Positions 1-9,595 of a DNA stretch of 64,000 nucleotides are shown piece after piece; position 1 is the first letter of the stretch, and each line of letters starts with the position of its first letter. This DNA comes from Streptomyces davaonensis JCM 4913 (GTDB taxonomy: Bacteria; Actinomycetota; Actinomycetes; Streptomycetales; Streptomycetaceae), in contig NC_020504.1 in assembly GCF_000349325.1 (NCBI RefSeq), positions 5,366,053 through 5,430,052 of the forward strand, read 5' to 3'. The notes beneath the pieces are model-generated. The model did no database searches. It saw only the letters and a list, made by a program, of their open reading frames with translations, and was not told where the DNA came from. Both the position numbers and the translations under genes were made by a program.

Positions 1-1
1 C

Positions 2-52
2 GCATCGGACGACACCGAGGACCCGCGGGAGCCGCGGCAGTCGGCCGGCTGA
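2..52 (+). CDS. C-terminal end of an upstream gene (partial)
   Basis: Only the last 16 codons lie in the window: an open frame ending in TGA and coding for an acidic, Pro/Arg-containing tail. The frame choice rests on this being the only frame that ends just before the next gene with a tail of normal Streptomyces composition. No function can be assigned from this fragment, and it could be a chance open frame. Confidence 0.35.
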   Translation, partial: ASDDTEDPREPRQSAG

Positions 53-142
53 GCCGGGCAACCGGCCGCCGTCGCACCGCCCCGTGTGACCTCACCACGC
101 AACCCTCAGACGAAGACGAAAGCGACCCGGGAGGACCACACC

Positions 143-814
143 ATGGCCATCACCGACGACCTCCGCAAGACCCTCAGCGACCCGACCCCCCTCTACTTCG
201 CCGCCGGCACCGCGGACCTGGCCCTCCAGCAGGCGAAGAAGGTCCCCGGCCTGGTGGAGCAGCTGCGCGCCGAGGCCCCGGCCCGGTTCGAGGCCGTGCG
301 CGGCACCGACCCCAAGGCCGTCCAGGAGCGGGCCGCCGCCCGTGCCAAGGAGGCCGGCGCCCGCGTCAAGGAGACGCAGGAGACCCTCCAGGCCCGGGTC
401 AACGAGTTCATCAGCACCCTCGACGGTGACCTGAAGAAGCTCGGCACCACCCTCGACGCCGACCTCAAGAAGCTCGGCGAGTCCGCCCAGGACCTCGCGC
501 TGCGCGGGGTCGGCGTGGCCGCCGAGTACGCCGTCAAGGCCCGCGAGACCTACGAGAAGGTCGCCGAGCACGGCGAGCAGGCCGTGAAGACCTGGCGCGG
601 CGAGGTGGCCGAGGAGATCGAGGAGCTGGCCGTGGCCGTCGAGCCGAAGGCCGGGCCTGTCGCGGTCAAGGACGAGGGCAAGGAGGAGGCCAAGGCGGAC
701 CAGCCCGCCGAGGCCAAGCCCGCCACCGCGGCCGCTCCGGCGAAGAAGCCCGTTGCCAAGAAGTCCGCTCCGCGCAAGACCACCGCGAAGAAGACGACCC
801 CGCCCGCGAAGTAA
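143..814 (+). CDS. HbhA-like coiled-coil protein with Lys/Ala/Pro-rich tail
   Basis: A 223-residue protein starting MAITDDLRKTL, chosen because GGGAGGACC sits just upstream; an in-frame ATG 57 nt earlier has no ribosome site. The first ~170 residues are charged, Ala/Glu/Lys-rich helix with repeats of the type DLKKLG, likely coiled coil. The last ~55 residues are a Lys/Ala/Pro tail of AKK and APAKK motifs, as in mycobacterial heparin-binding hemagglutinin (HbhA). No export signal or membrane segment is visible, which is also true of HbhA. In mycobacteria the tail binds sulfated glycans. In Streptomyces the role is unknown, and a structural, membrane-associated or DNA-binding role (the tail resembles histone H1-like tails) is equally possible. 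Confidence 0.75.
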   Translation: MAITDDLRKTLSDPTPLYFAAGTADLALQQAKKVPGLVEQLRAEAPARFEAVRGTDPKAVQERAAARAKEAGARVKETQETLQARVNEFISTLDGDLKKLGTTLDADLKKLGESAQDLALRGVGVAAEYAVKARETYEKVAEHGEQAVKTWRGEVAEEIEELAVAVEPKAGPVAVKDEGKEEAKADQPAEAKPATAAAPAKKPVAKKSAPRKTTAKKTTPPAK

Positions 815-931
815 GCGGCGCCCGGGGCGATACCCGGACGGGTCGGGCACTTACCGGGTGCTCGGCCCGTTGACCGGGTAGCGGGCGCGTGGTTGCGGGT
901 ACGGTGACCGCGTAGGGACGAGCCGAGTCGG

Positions 932-1285
932 GTGGTGGACGTTGTGCTGATGCAGGGCTTCACAAACTTCATGTGGTTGCTGAGCATGGCCCTGATCCTT
1001 TTCAGCGGCTTCGCGCTGATCGACGCCGCTACGCGCCGCGAGGACGCCTACCGAGCGGCCGACAAGAAGACCAAGCCGTTCTGGCTGATCATCCTCGGGC
1101 TCGCCTTCGTGGTGAACCTGATCTTCAACATCCTGTCGTTCCTGCCGATCATCGGCCTCATCGCCACGATCGTCTACATGGTCGACGTCCGCCCGGCACT
1201 CCGCTCGCTGCCGGGGGGCGGCCGCAACCAGCGGCGGGGTTCGAGCAGCGATGGCCCGTACGGGCCGTGGAACGGCGGCCGGTAA
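932..1285 (+). CDS. DUF2516 family membrane protein
   Basis: A 117-residue protein with two hydrophobic segments, about residues 8-30 (FTNFMWLLSMALILFSGFAL) and 50-80, separated by a short charged loop (TRREDAYRAADKKTKPFW). It ends in a hydrophilic Gly/Arg/Ser tail. This layout and the KTKPFWLIILGLAF block fit DUF2516, an actinobacterial inner-membrane family of unknown function. The start is one of two adjacent GTG codons (932 or 935). It lies between the HbhA-like gene and a convergent phosphatase gene. No catalytic residues are evident. Confidence 0.8.
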   Translation: MVDVVLMQGFTNFMWLLSMALILFSGFALIDAATRREDAYRAADKKTKPFWLIILGLAFVVNLIFNILSFLPIIGLIATIVYMVDVRPALRSLPGGGRNQRRGSSSDGPYGPWNGGR

Positions 1286-1322
1286 CGGGTGAACCAGGGG
1301 TGCGGGAAGCGCCCCGTCAGGG

Positions 1323-2666
1323 TCACCCCACCCGATCCAGCAGCAACACAGCCACGTCATCCGTCAGCTCGCCACCATTGAGGTCCCGCACCTCATTGAC
1401 CGCGGCCCGAAGCAGCGCCTCGCCCCGCAACCCTTCCGCCAGCTGCCGCCGGACCATGGACACCATCCCGTCCTGCCCCAGCCGCTCCCGACCCTCGCCG
1501 ATCCGCCCCTCGATCAGCCCGTCGGTATAGAGCATGAGGCTCCACTCGGCCCCCAGCTCCACCTGCATCCGAGGCCACCGAGCCCCAGGCAGCAGACCCA
1601 GCGCGGGCCCGTTCTTCTCGTACGGAAGCAGCCGAGCCGCCCGCCCGGGCCGGGCGAGCAACGGCGACGGATGCCCGGCCAGGCACAGCCCGGCCCGACG
1701 ACCGTCCGGCGCGATATCCACCGTGCACAGCGTCGCGAAGATCTCGTCGTCCGCCCGCTCATGCTCCAGCACCTGCTGAAGCGTCCCGAGCAGTTCGTCC
1801 CCGCACAGCCCGGCGAGCGTCAGCGCCCGCCAGGCGATCCGCAGCTCGACACCGAGCGCGGCCTCGTCAGGACCGTGGCCACAGACGTCACCGATCATCG
1901 CGTGCACGGTCCCGTCGGAGGTCCGTACGACGTCGTAGAAGTCACCGCCGAGCAGCGCCCGCGACCGGCCGGGCCGGTAGCGCGCGGCGAACCGCAGCGG
2001 CGAGCCGTCGAGCAGCGGCGTAGGCAGCAGCCCCCGCTCCAGGCGGCGGTTCTCCTGCGCCCGCACCCGGCCCTCGGCGAGCCGTCGCTCCGCCGAGTCG
2101 GAACGTTTCCTCTCCACCGCGTACCGGATCGCGCGGCTCAGCAGCCGGCCGTCCAGTTCGTCCCGGTGGAGATAGTCCTGGGCGCCCACGCGCACCGCCT
2201 CCGCGCCGCGCTCCGCGTCGCCGGACGCGGTGAGGGCGAGGACGGCGTGCCGGGGCGCGAGCTCCAGCACGTGCTTGAGCACGGCGAGCTCGTCACTGTC
2301 GTCGCCGCGGCCGGGCGCGGGCAGCGCCAGGTCCAGCAGGATGCAGTGGACGTCGTCGGTCAGCAGCCGCTCGGCCTCGGTGAGGTTGCGGGCGGTGCGG
2401 ACGCGGATGGGCCGGCCGGAGCGGTCGAGCAATTCGGGCAGCACCGTGCCGCCGGGATCGTCCTCGATCAGCAGCAGCGTCAGATGCGTGTTCGCGGTGC
2501 CGGTGGCGCCGTTGTGATGCGTGTTCTTGTTCTCGGTGTGCTCGACCGTGGCGTCCTGACGCGGGGCCTCGGGGGCCGAAGGGCCGCCGGATATGGGCGC
2601 GGCCGATTGCGCCTGACCACTCTCCACGGCCGGGATCGCTCTCTGCCGCGGTACGGGTACGGGCAT
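1323..2666 (-). CDS. Response-regulator/PP2C (SpoIIE-type) serine phosphatase
   Basis: A 447-residue two-domain protein. The receiver domain is at about 62-180, with an acidic pair in IEDD and the phosphoacceptor Asp112 in ILLDLALP. The usual conserved Lys is not in its normal place (DYLHRD), so phosphorylation control may be altered. A short linker helix leads to a PP2C/SpoIIE phosphatase domain at about 225-445 with the metal-binding motifs GGDFYD, GDVCGHG and, near the C-terminus, LTDDVAVLLL. Such proteins usually dephosphorylate anti-sigma-factor antagonists. The start was set at the ATG preceded by GGGAAGGAA; an upstream in-frame start would add 29 residues of low complexity. No partner anti-sigma genes are adjacent. 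Confidence 0.88.
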   Translation of the reverse strand: MPVPVPRQRAIPAVESGQAQSAAPISGGPSAPEAPRQDATVEHTENKNTHHNGATGTANTHLTLLLIEDDPGGTVLPELLDRSGRPIRVRTARNLTEAERLLTDDVHCILLDLALPAPGRGDDSDELAVLKHVLELAPRHAVLALTASGDAERGAEAVRVGAQDYLHRDELDGRLLSRAIRYAVERKRSDSAERRLAEGRVRAQENRRLERGLLPTPLLDGSPLRFAARYRPGRSRALLGGDFYDVVRTSDGTVHAMIGDVCGHGPDEAALGVELRIAWRALTLAGLCGDELLGTLQQVLEHERADDEIFATLCTVDIAPDGRRAGLCLAGHPSPLLARPGRAARLLPYEKNGPALGLLPGARWPRMQVELGAEWSLMLYTDGLIEGRIGEGRERLGQDGMVSMVRRQLAEGLRGEALLRAAVNEVRDLNGGELTDDVAVLLLDRVG

Positions 2667-2949
2667 CGTCTTGGGTTCCTTCCCTCCCCCCGAGGGCATG
2701 GCGGGGACGAGGGACCTCGACCCACCGACGGGGACCATAGCGGTAGTCGGCACCGCAAAGGAATGGTGCAGGCCACGCTGCCCGGCCGCTGGCCACTGTC
2801 ATATGCCGCGTTCCGTACCGCAGTTGGGCAGGGCGGCGGACGCCAGGGAATGACGAACGTCACGTCCACCCCGGGTTTGGGGCGGCATTTGGGGTGCGGT
2901 GCGTCACGTGGCCCCGGTCACCACCCGGACATTTAGGGTGACTTCGGTC

Positions 2950-4029
2950 TCAGGCCCCCGGCCGTACGACCGCCAGGATCGGCATCGAACCGGCGCCCGC
3001 GACCGTCACCGTCCGTCCCGGCCGCGGGGCGTGCACGATCGCGCCGTCCCCGACGTACATGGCGACATGACTGGCGTCGTCGTTGTAGATGATGAGGTCA
3101 CCGGGGCGCATGTCCTTGATGTCGATGCGCTTGAGCTGCTTCCACTGCTCCTGCGAGGTACGCGGAATCGGCTGCCCCGCCGCGGCCCAGGCCTGTGAGG
3201 TGAGCCCGGAGCAGTCGAAGGTGTTGGGCCCCTCGGCGCCCCATTCGTACGGCTTGCCCAACTGCGCGGTGGCGAACGCCACGGCCTTCTTGCCCTGCGC
3301 GGTCGCCTTGCCGTCGATCTCGGCGAGTATCCCGGAGTCCAGCCAGTCGGTCTGGGCCTCGTAGGCGGCCTGCCGCTCCAGCTCGGCGAGGCGCTCCTTC
3401 TCCTCCGCCTCCAGCTCCGACTCCAGCTCCTCGGCGGCCTTGATCTGCTTCTTGATCTTCGCCTTCGCCTTGGCCTTGGCCTTGCGGCTGGTCTCCAGCT
3501 TCTCCCACTGGGCGGAGGCGTCCTTGGCGTACTGCTCCAAGTCCTCCTGGGTGCGGGTCATTTCGCCGAGCAGCCCCTTGGTGGCGCGCTCGCCCTGGAT
3601 CACCCGGCCCGCGCCGTCGAGGAACTCCTGCGGGTCGTCGCTGAGCATCAACTTGGCTTCGTCGGGCAGTCCGCCGCTGCGGTACTGCGCGGCGGCCGCG
3701 GCACCGGCCCGCTTCTTGAGCTCGTCCAGCTTCTTCTTGCCCTTGACGATCTTCTTGGCCAGCGCCACGATCTCGGCCGACTGCTTCTCGGCCTTCTCCT
3801 CGGCGAGGTTGTACGCGTCGGTGGCGACGGCGGCGTCGTGATAGAGCCGGTCCAGCTTCTTGCGTACGGCCTCAAGGTCCTTGTTGGTGACGGGAGTCGG
3901 GCTCGATGTCGCACTCGGGGTCGGTGACGGGGTCGGACTCGCGAACGCCGTGCCCGGAACCGCCAGCACGGTCACCGCGCAGACCACGGTGATGGCAGCG
4001 GCGATGAGGCTGCGCCTGCCCGTACCCAT
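2950..4029 (-). CDS. Secreted NlpC/P60 peptidoglycan hydrolase
   Basis: A 359-residue exported protein. A signal peptide occupies residues 1-30 (Arg-Arg, hydrophobic core, cleavage near AFA-S), followed by a Ser/Thr/Pro linker. A long coiled coil runs about 48-225, very rich in Lys/Glu/Ala. The C-terminal NlpC/P60 cysteine peptidase domain covers about 243-358. The catalytic Cys273 is in FDCSGL, His321 in DASHVAMYVG, and the third residue is probably His333. This is the RipA-like architecture used to cut D-Glu/meso- or LL-DAP stem peptides, with the coiled coil often occluding or regulating the active site. The start is the ATG after GGGGGAAG. Confidence 0.93.
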   Translation of the reverse strand: MGTGRRSLIAAAITVVCAVTVLAVPGTAFASPTPSPTPSATSSPTPVTNKDLEAVRKKLDRLYHDAAVATDAYNLAEEKAEKQSAEIVALAKKIVKGKKKLDELKKRAGAAAAAQYRSGGLPDEAKLMLSDDPQEFLDGAGRVIQGERATKGLLGEMTRTQEDLEQYAKDASAQWEKLETSRKAKAKAKAKIKKQIKAAEELESELEAEEKERLAELERQAAYEAQTDWLDSGILAEIDGKATAQGKKAVAFATAQLGKPYEWGAEGPNTFDCSGLTSQAWAAAGQPIPRTSQEQWKQLKRIDIKDMRPGDLIIYNDDASHVAMYVGDGAIVHAPRPGRTVTVAGAGSMPILAVVRPGA

Positions 4030-4224
4030 ACCACTTCCCCCAATCTGATTTACCGTCAGTAACTTACGCACTTCTGGGGGATGGTGCCATGTCCCGACGT
4101 AAAACGACAGAGGCTGTGCATCCTGCTGCTTCCCCCCTTTCCCGCCCCGTCATGACGATCTCCCCGCCTATGTGACGAACGACTCACGGAGATCGTTCCC
4201 CGCAGGTCAGCCCAGCACAGGGGC

Positions 4225-5019
4225 TCAGCGGACCGGCGCCAACGCGCCCCACGCCACCGTGACTTCACCCTGTCGCCAGCGTGCCGCGCCGTCGGTGACG
4301 GGCCAGTCGGCCGTGAGATCCCGCACCGCGCGCATCCAGCGCTGGCGCGCGCCGTAGGAGGCGTAGGGCGCGGCGGCGGCCCAGGCGCGGTCGAAGTCCC
4401 GCAGGAAGGCGTGCACCGGTTCGCCGGGAATGTTCCGGTGGATGAGCGCCTTCGGCAGCCGCTCGGCGAGATCCGACGGGCGCTCCAGCGACCCCAGCCG
4501 GGCCGCGAAGGTCACCGTGCGCGGCCCCTCCGGTCCGAGCGCGACCCACACGTGCCGGCGCCCGATCTCGTCGCAGGTCCCCTCGACCAGCAGTCCGCGG
4601 GGCGCGAGCCGCGCGCACAGCCGCTCCCACACTCCGGCCACCTCGGCCTCGTCGTACTGCCGCAGCACATTGGCGGCGCGGATCAGCATCGGCCGCCGGT
4701 CGACGGGAACCTCGAAGCCGCCGTGCCGAAAGGCCAGCCCCTCGCGCTCGTACGGTCGCGCGGCCTCGACCCGGGCCGGTTCGATCTCCACGCCCACGAC
4801 ACGCGCGCGTGGGGCGACGGTGCGCAGCCGCCCGAGCAGCTCCACGGCCGTCCAGGGGGCGGCGCCGTATCCGAGATCGACCGCGACGGCATCCCCGGCC
4901 CGCCGCAGCTCGGCGCCGTGCGTGGCCGCGATCCAGCGGTCCATGCGGCGCAGGCGGTTGGGGTTGGTCGTCCCGCGCGTCACCGTTCCCACGGGGCGGG
5001 AGGCGGCGCGGGCTGTCAT
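4225..5019 (-). CDS. Class I SAM-dependent methyltransferase-like protein
   Basis: A 264-residue protein. The glycine-rich SAM motif appears as VAVDLGYGAAPWTAVEL, followed by an acidic strand end (VVGVEIEPARVEAA), which is typical of Rossmann-fold methyltransferases. The downstream region includes LIRAANVLRQYDEAEV and a Trp-rich C-terminus. The substrate cannot be told from sequence. The ATG at the start of MTARAASRP was preferred over an upstream extension of 52 low-complexity residues. It is transcribed divergently from mshA, so the two may share the 5020-5191 promoter region. Confidence 0.75.
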   Translation of the reverse strand: MTARAASRPVGTVTRGTTNPNRLRRMDRWIAATHGAELRRAGDAVAVDLGYGAAPWTAVELLGRLRTVAPRARVVGVEIEPARVEAARPYEREGLAFRHGGFEVPVDRRPMLIRAANVLRQYDEAEVAGVWERLCARLAPRGLLVEGTCDEIGRRHVWVALGPEGPRTVTFAARLGSLERPSDLAERLPKALIHRNIPGEPVHAFLRDFDRAWAAAAPYASYGARQRWMRAVRDLTADWPVTDGAARWRQGEVTVAWGALAPVR

Positions 5020-5191
5020 GAGGAAGAGGGTATCGGCACGCAGCCCACCCTCGAACGGTTGAGCGAGTGCCGGTAATGATTCGGCAAAGAACCCCCGGCC
5101 GGAAATGGAGCCGCCCCCTCCGGTGTTGCACCCCCGTGGAGGGCCCCGCACGTCCTCCCGAAGGCATGCCCGCATTGAGGAGGAACGCCAC

Positions 5192-6529
5192 GTGAGCCAC
5201 TACGTCAGCAGGCTCGGGCGTCGCTCCCCGGCGGCACCCTCCCGGCTGCGGCTGCACCGCCGCCCCCGCCGGGTCGCGATGCTCTCCGTGCACACCTCAC
5301 CGCTCCACCAGCCCGGCACCGGCGACGCCGGCGGCATGAACGTCTACATCGTGGAGCTCGCGCAGCGCCTCGCCGCGATCAACATCGAGGTCGAGATCTT
5401 CACGCGGGCGACCACCGCCGCCCTCCCGCCCACCGTCGAGATGGCCCCCGGCGTCCTCGTCCGGCACGTCGACGCGGGCCCGTACGAGGGCCTCGCCAAG
5501 GAGGAACTCCCCGCCCAGCTCTGCGCCTTCACCCACGGCGTGATGCAGGCCTGGGCCGGCCACCGCCCCGGCCACTACGACCTGGTCCACTCGCACTACT
5601 GGCTCTCCGGCCACGTCGGCTGGCTCGCCGCCCAGCGCTGGGGCACCCCTCTGGTGCACGCCATGCACACCATGGCCAAGGTCAAGAACGCCAACCTCGC
5701 CGAGGGCGACACCCCCGAGCCCGCCGCCCGGGTCATCGGCGAGACCCAGATCGTGGCCGCAGCGGACCGCCTCATCGCCAACACCGCGGAGGAGTCTGAC
5801 GAACTCGTCCGCCACTACCACGCGGCCCCCGACAAGGTCGCCGTGGTCCACCCCGGCGTCAACCTCGACCGCTTCGCGCCCGCCGACGGCCGCGCCGCCG
5901 CCCGCGCCCGCCTCGGCCTGCCCCAGGACGCGCTGATCCCGCTCTTCGCGGGCCGCATCCAGCCCCTGAAGGCGCCGGACGTCCTGCTCCACGCGGTCGC
6001 CGTCCTGCTCGACCAGCGCCCCGAACTGCGCTCGCGCATCGTCGTCCCGGTCGTCGGCGGCCCCAGCGGCAGCGGCCTCGCCAAGCCCGAGGGGCTCCAG
6101 AAGCTGGCGGCCCGCCTGGGCATCGCCGATGTCGTACGGTTCCGCCCGCCGGTCGGGCAGACCCAGCTCGCCGACTGGTTCCGGGCGGCCTCGGTCCTCG
6201 TCATGCCCTCCTACAGCGAGTCCTTCGGCCTGGTCGCCATAGAGGCCCAGGCGGCGGGCACGCCGGTGCTGGCGGCGTCGGTCGGCGGGCTGCCGGTGGC
6301 CGTGCGCGACGGGCAGACCGGTTTCCTCGTACGGGGTCACCAGCCCGCCGAGTACGCGCGTGTGCTGCTCGATTTCGCCGAGAACCCGGAGCTGTCCGCC
6401 CGGATGGGCGCCGCCGCCGCGAGGCACGCCCAGTCCTTCGGCTGGGACACCGCGGCCGCCGCCACGGCGGACGTCTACACGGCCGCGACCCAGGCGCATC
6501 GGCGTCGCGTACGCTCCCACCATGGGTGA
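5192..6529 (+). CDS. mshA: D-inositol-3-phosphate glycosyltransferase (mycothiol biosynthesis)
   Basis: A 445-residue GT4-family glycosyltransferase. It transfers GlcNAc from UDP-GlcNAc to 1D-myo-inositol 3-phosphate, the first step of mycothiol synthesis in the cytoplasm. MshA signatures are visible: the N-terminal loop [20 protein letters not shown], the hinge [13 protein letters not shown], and the donor-site motif [19 protein letters not shown], whose glutamates bind the nucleotide sugar. The GTG start follows GAGGAGGAA. The stop overlaps the next gene by 8 nt, implying translational coupling with the YbjN-like gene. Length is normal for the family. Confidence 0.96.
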   Translation: MSHYVSRLGRRSPAAPSRLRLHRRPRRVAMLSVHTSPLHQPGTGDAGGMNVYIVELAQRLAAINIEVEIFTRATTAALPPTVEMAPGVLVRHVDAGPYEGLAKEELPAQLCAFTHGVMQAWAGHRPGHYDLVHSHYWLSGHVGWLAAQRWGTPLVHAMHTMAKVKNANLAEGDTPEPAARVIGETQIVAAADRLIANTAEESDELVRHYHAAPDKVAVVHPGVNLDRFAPADGRAAARARLGLPQDALIPLFAGRIQPLKAPDVLLHAVAVLLDQRPELRSRIVVPVVGGPSGSGLAKPEGLQKLAARLGIADVVRFRPPVGQTQLADWFRAASVLVMPSYSESFGLVAIEAQAAGTPVLAASVGGLPVAVRDGQTGFLVRGHQPAEYARVLLDFAENPELSARMGAAAARHAQSFGWDTAAAATADVYTAATQAHRRRVRSHHG

Positions 6530-7007
6530 TGTACGGCAGGTCGTAGAGGATTTCCTCCAGGACGCGGAGCTGGAGTGGGAGAGCCCCGACCCCGGCACCT
6601 ACGTGGTCAAGCTGCCCGGCACCCGCAAGCTGTCGACGACCGTGTCCCTGCTCCTCGGCCGGCACTCCCTGTCGCTCAACGCCTTCGTCATCCGCCACCC
6701 CGACGAGAACGAGCCCGGCGTCCACCGCTGGCTCCTGGAGCGCAACCTCAAGCTGTACGGCGTCAGTTACGCCGTCGACCAGCTCGGTGACGTCTACGTC
6801 GCCGCAAAGCTCCCCCTCTCGTCGATCACCGCCGAGGAGCTGGACCGGCTGCTCGGCCAGACCCTGGAGGCCGCCGACGGCGCCTTCAACACCCTGCTGG
6901 AGCTGGGCTTCGCGAGCGCCATCCGCAGGGAGTACGAGTGGCGGGTGTCGCGCGGTGAGTCGACCCGCAATCTGGACGCGTTCAAGCATCTGATCGAGCG
7001 CCCGTAG
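6522..7007 (+). CDS. YbjN-domain protein
   Basis: A 161-residue protein resembling the actinobacterial YbjN/DUF1790 fold, a relative of type III secretion chaperone-like domains. Blocks seen are [14 protein letters not shown] near the N-terminus, [33 protein letters not shown] in the middle, and [24 protein letters not shown] later. The ATG start lies inside the end of mshA (8-nt overlap), so the two are probably one operon. It has no signal peptide or membrane segment. A link to mycothiol metabolism or thiol stress would be inference from position only. Confidence 0.85.
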   Translation: MGDVRQVVEDFLQDAELEWESPDPGTYVVKLPGTRKLSTTVSLLLGRHSLSLNAFVIRHPDENEPGVHRWLLERNLKLYGVSYAVDQLGDVYVAAKLPLSSITAEELDRLLGQTLEAADGAFNTLLELGFASAIRREYEWRVSRGESTRNLDAFKHLIERP

Positions 7008-7132
7008 CGCGCTCGTAGCTCACGCACACCCCTTTCCCCGCCCAGGGGCTCCGTGGCATGCTCACGGCCAGCACATTCCTGAACGTCGTTCATATCCATG
7101 AATTTTCCGTGAGTGTGAAGGGGTGGCTGGAC

Positions 7133-8773
7133 ATGAACCACGGGAACATCGGCAGACGCGCCCTCCTGATCGGCGCCACCGCGGTGGCCCTCGGCGCGAC
7201 GGCCGGCCCGGCGCGGGCGGCCGAAGTCCCGGCCCTCTGGCGGGAGTTCGCCCGCAACCCCTTCGACCACCCGCAGATCCCCTACGTCGGCCGGGCCGGA
7301 AGCCGCGCCAGGACCACCCGCCCGCGCCCCGTCACGAGCGTCACCGACTTCGGCGCCGTGCCCGACGGCACCACGGACTGCGCTCCCGCGATCAACCGTG
7401 CCATCGCCGCCGCCGGAAGGGCCGGCGGTGGCACGGTCACCATCCCGCCCGGCACCTTCCGCATCGACGACGTGATCCGCATCGGCCACTCCCACGTCGT
7501 CCTGCGCGGCGCCGGCAGCGGCCGTACGACGCTGTACGCGACCAAGCACCTCACCGAGCTGATCGGCGTCTACGGCTCCCGCTACGGCGGCGACAAGTCC
7601 TCCTGGTCCTGGGCCGGGGGCCTGATCTGGCTGGCCCCGGAGGCCCGTTGGCAGTCCCTGACCGCCGCGATCCGCGCGAAGGCGTGGCCCTTCGAGGGCT
7701 GGACCGGCAACAAGCGCGACGAGTGGAGCACCCTCACCACCGTCGAACCGGCCCGCCAGGGCTCCTGGACGGTCACCGTCGCCGACGCCCGCCGCCTCCG
7801 GCCCGGCGCCCTGGTCCTCCTCCGGCTCGCCGACGACGCCGACCACACCCTGCTGGAGCACATGTGCGGCGGCGGCCCCGGCACCGAGGCGTACTCCTGG
7901 GACGACAAGACCAAGCTGACCTCCTACGTCCCCTACGAGTGGCCGGTCCGCGTCACCCGCGTACAGGGCCGCCGTATCACCCTCGAACGCCCCCTCCCGC
8001 TCGACGTCCGCCCCGAGTGGGACCCCCGACTGACCACCCATGTCGAGGAGTTGACGGGATCGGGCGTCGAAGGGCTCACCCTGGAGGCGATGGAGACCCC
8101 GCAGCAGCCGCACCTCCTCGACAAGGGCTTCAACGGCGTCACGTTCCAGTGCGCGTACGACTGCTGGGCGGACGACGTCACCGTCCGCCACGTCGACAAC
8201 GGCTTCGGCCTGGTCGCCGCCTCCGCCTGCACCCTGCGCCGCACACGTGTGGCGGGCCGCGGCTCGCACCACCCGTACTTCTGCCGCGAGGGCTCGCACG
8301 ACAACCTCGTCGACGACTTCACGATCGAACAGCGCACGGTCCCCGCCCCGTCCGGCACCCAGCTGCACGGCATCAACGTCGAGGGTCTGTCCTCGTACAA
8401 CGTCTGGTCGCGCGGGGTCATGGAGATGGGCACCTTCGACAGCCATCGCGGACTGCCCTTCGCCAACGTCCGCACCGACATCACCGTCAACAACAACGGC
8501 CGCCACGGCGGCGACGGGAGCGCCGGGCCCCTCTTCGGCGCCCGCTTCACCCACTGGAACATCCGCGTCACCAACGGCCGCGCGGGCCTGATGAAGCTAG
8601 ACGGACTCGCTCCCTTCAGCGCCACGGTCGGCATCAACGAGGTCCGCGAGTTCGACCAGATCGACGTCCCCGACTTCACCGGCGACCTGCACACCCGCCT
8701 GGAGCTGTACGGCACGACGGACGCCGTACGGCCGCGCAACCTGTACGACGCTCAGGCCGAACTGTCCCGGTAG
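7133..8773 (+). CDS. Exported right-handed beta-helix (pectate-lyase-superfamily) protein
   Basis: A 546-residue protein with a twin-arginine signal (NIGRRALLIGATAVAL, cleavage after ARA), so probably folded before export by Tat. The mature part begins with a pectate-lyase-superfamily block (VTDFGAVPDGTTDCAPAINRAIAAAGRAGGGTVTIPPGTFRI), the usual N-cap of phage-tailspike/polygalacturonase-like beta-helices. Later come helical repeats such as NGVTFQCAYDCWADDVTVRHVDNGFGLV. A polysaccharide lyase or hydrolase role is likely but the substrate is unknown. The ATG at 7133 gives a proper Tat leader; the upstream in-frame extension does not. The 3' end overlaps the convergent AraC gene by 22 nt. Confidence 0.85.
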   Translation: MNHGNIGRRALLIGATAVALGATAGPARAAEVPALWREFARNPFDHPQIPYVGRAGSRARTTRPRPVTSVTDFGAVPDGTTDCAPAINRAIAAAGRAGGGTVTIPPGTFRIDDVIRIGHSHVVLRGAGSGRTTLYATKHLTELIGVYGSRYGGDKSSWSWAGGLIWLAPEARWQSLTAAIRAKAWPFEGWTGNKRDEWSTLTTVEPARQGSWTVTVADARRLRPGALVLLRLADDADHTLLEHMCGGGPGTEAYSWDDKTKLTSYVPYEWPVRVTRVQGRRITLERPLPLDVRPEWDPRLTTHVEELTGSGVEGLTLEAMETPQQPHLLDKGFNGVTFQCAYDCWADDVTVRHVDNGFGLVAASACTLRRTRVAGRGSHHPYFCREGSHDNLVDDFTIEQRTVPAPSGTQLHGINVEGLSSYNVWSRGVMEMGTFDSHRGLPFANVRTDITVNNNGRHGGDGSAGPLFGARFTHWNIRVTNGRAGLMKLDGLAPFSATVGINEVREFDQIDVPDFTGDLHTRLELYGTTDAVRPRNLYDAQAELSR

Positions 8774-9546
8774 CGGCCCGGGGTCACCCCCACCAACCGC
8801 CGGAAGTGCCGGGTGAGATGGGCCTGGTCGTAGAAACCGGTGCCGAGGGCCGCGTCGGCGGGGCGGGCGCCCGCCAGGAGGAGGCGTCGGGCGCGCTCGA
8901 CTCGGCGCGAGGTCAGGTACTGGTGCGGGGCGATGCCGTAGGCGCCGCTGAACGCCCGTACGAGATGGGCGGGATGGGCGTTCAGCAGCCGCGCCGCCTC
9001 CTCCAGCGCGAGCCCCTCCACGACGCGTTCGTCGAGGAGTTCGCGCAGGCGGCGGGCGAGGGCGGGGTCGGGGCGGACCCCGCCTTCCGTTCGGGCGTGC
9101 AGGTGCTCCTGGAGCCGTTCCCCGACGAGCGTGAGCCGGCTCTCCGCCTCCAACTCCTCGCCGGGACGGGCGAGCGCGGTGTGCAGCTGCCCCACGCGGT
9201 GCCTCAGCAGCGGGTCGCGCAGGTCGGGGGTGTCCACGGCGGCGCCGATGAGCCGGTCGTCCAGCCGGGTCGTGTCGAGGTAGATCACCCGCTTGCGGAA
9301 GCCGTGCGGGGTGGCGGGGGAGCCGTTGTGCGGGACGTGCGGCGGCAGCAGGCTCACCGTGTCGAGCGGGGTGCCGTGCTCGTGCCGGTCGAGGTCGTAG
9401 CGGACGGCGCCGTCGTCGACGATCAGCAGGGTCCAGGCCTCATGGACGTGCATCGGATAGGTGTACTCGGTGAAGTGCGCGTGGAACACCTCCACGACCC
9501 CCGGGACACGGGGACGCCAGGCGGTCACCTCGGGCTGCGCGGCCAT
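8752..9546 (-). CDS. AraC-family transcriptional regulator with cupin sensor domain
   Basis: A 264-residue regulator. The N-terminal half is a cupin-like ligand domain (YPMHVHEAWTLLIVDDGAVRYDLDRHEHG, then VSLLPPHVPHNGSP). The C-terminal ~100 residues contain two helix-turn-helix motifs of the AraC/XylS type, ending with the signature GFYDQAHLTRHFRRLVGVTPGRYR. It is divergent from the DUF2000 gene (49 nt between starts), which it may control. The start is set at the ATG at 9546; a TTG-initiated form five codons longer is possible. Confidence 0.9.
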   Translation of the reverse strand: MAAQPEVTAWRPRVPGVVEVFHAHFTEYTYPMHVHEAWTLLIVDDGAVRYDLDRHEHGTPLDTVSLLPPHVPHNGSPATPHGFRKRVIYLDTTRLDDRLIGAAVDTPDLRDPLLRHRVGQLHTALARPGEELEAESRLTLVGERLQEHLHARTEGGVRPDPALARRLRELLDERVVEGLALEEAARLLNAHPAHLVRAFSGAYGIAPHQYLTSRRVERARRLLLAGARPADAALGTGFYDQAHLTRHFRRLVGVTPGRYRDSSA

Positions 9547-9595
9547 GCAAAAAACGTACAAGACCCGGCCGTACGACGCTCAGCAGTCTTGGAGT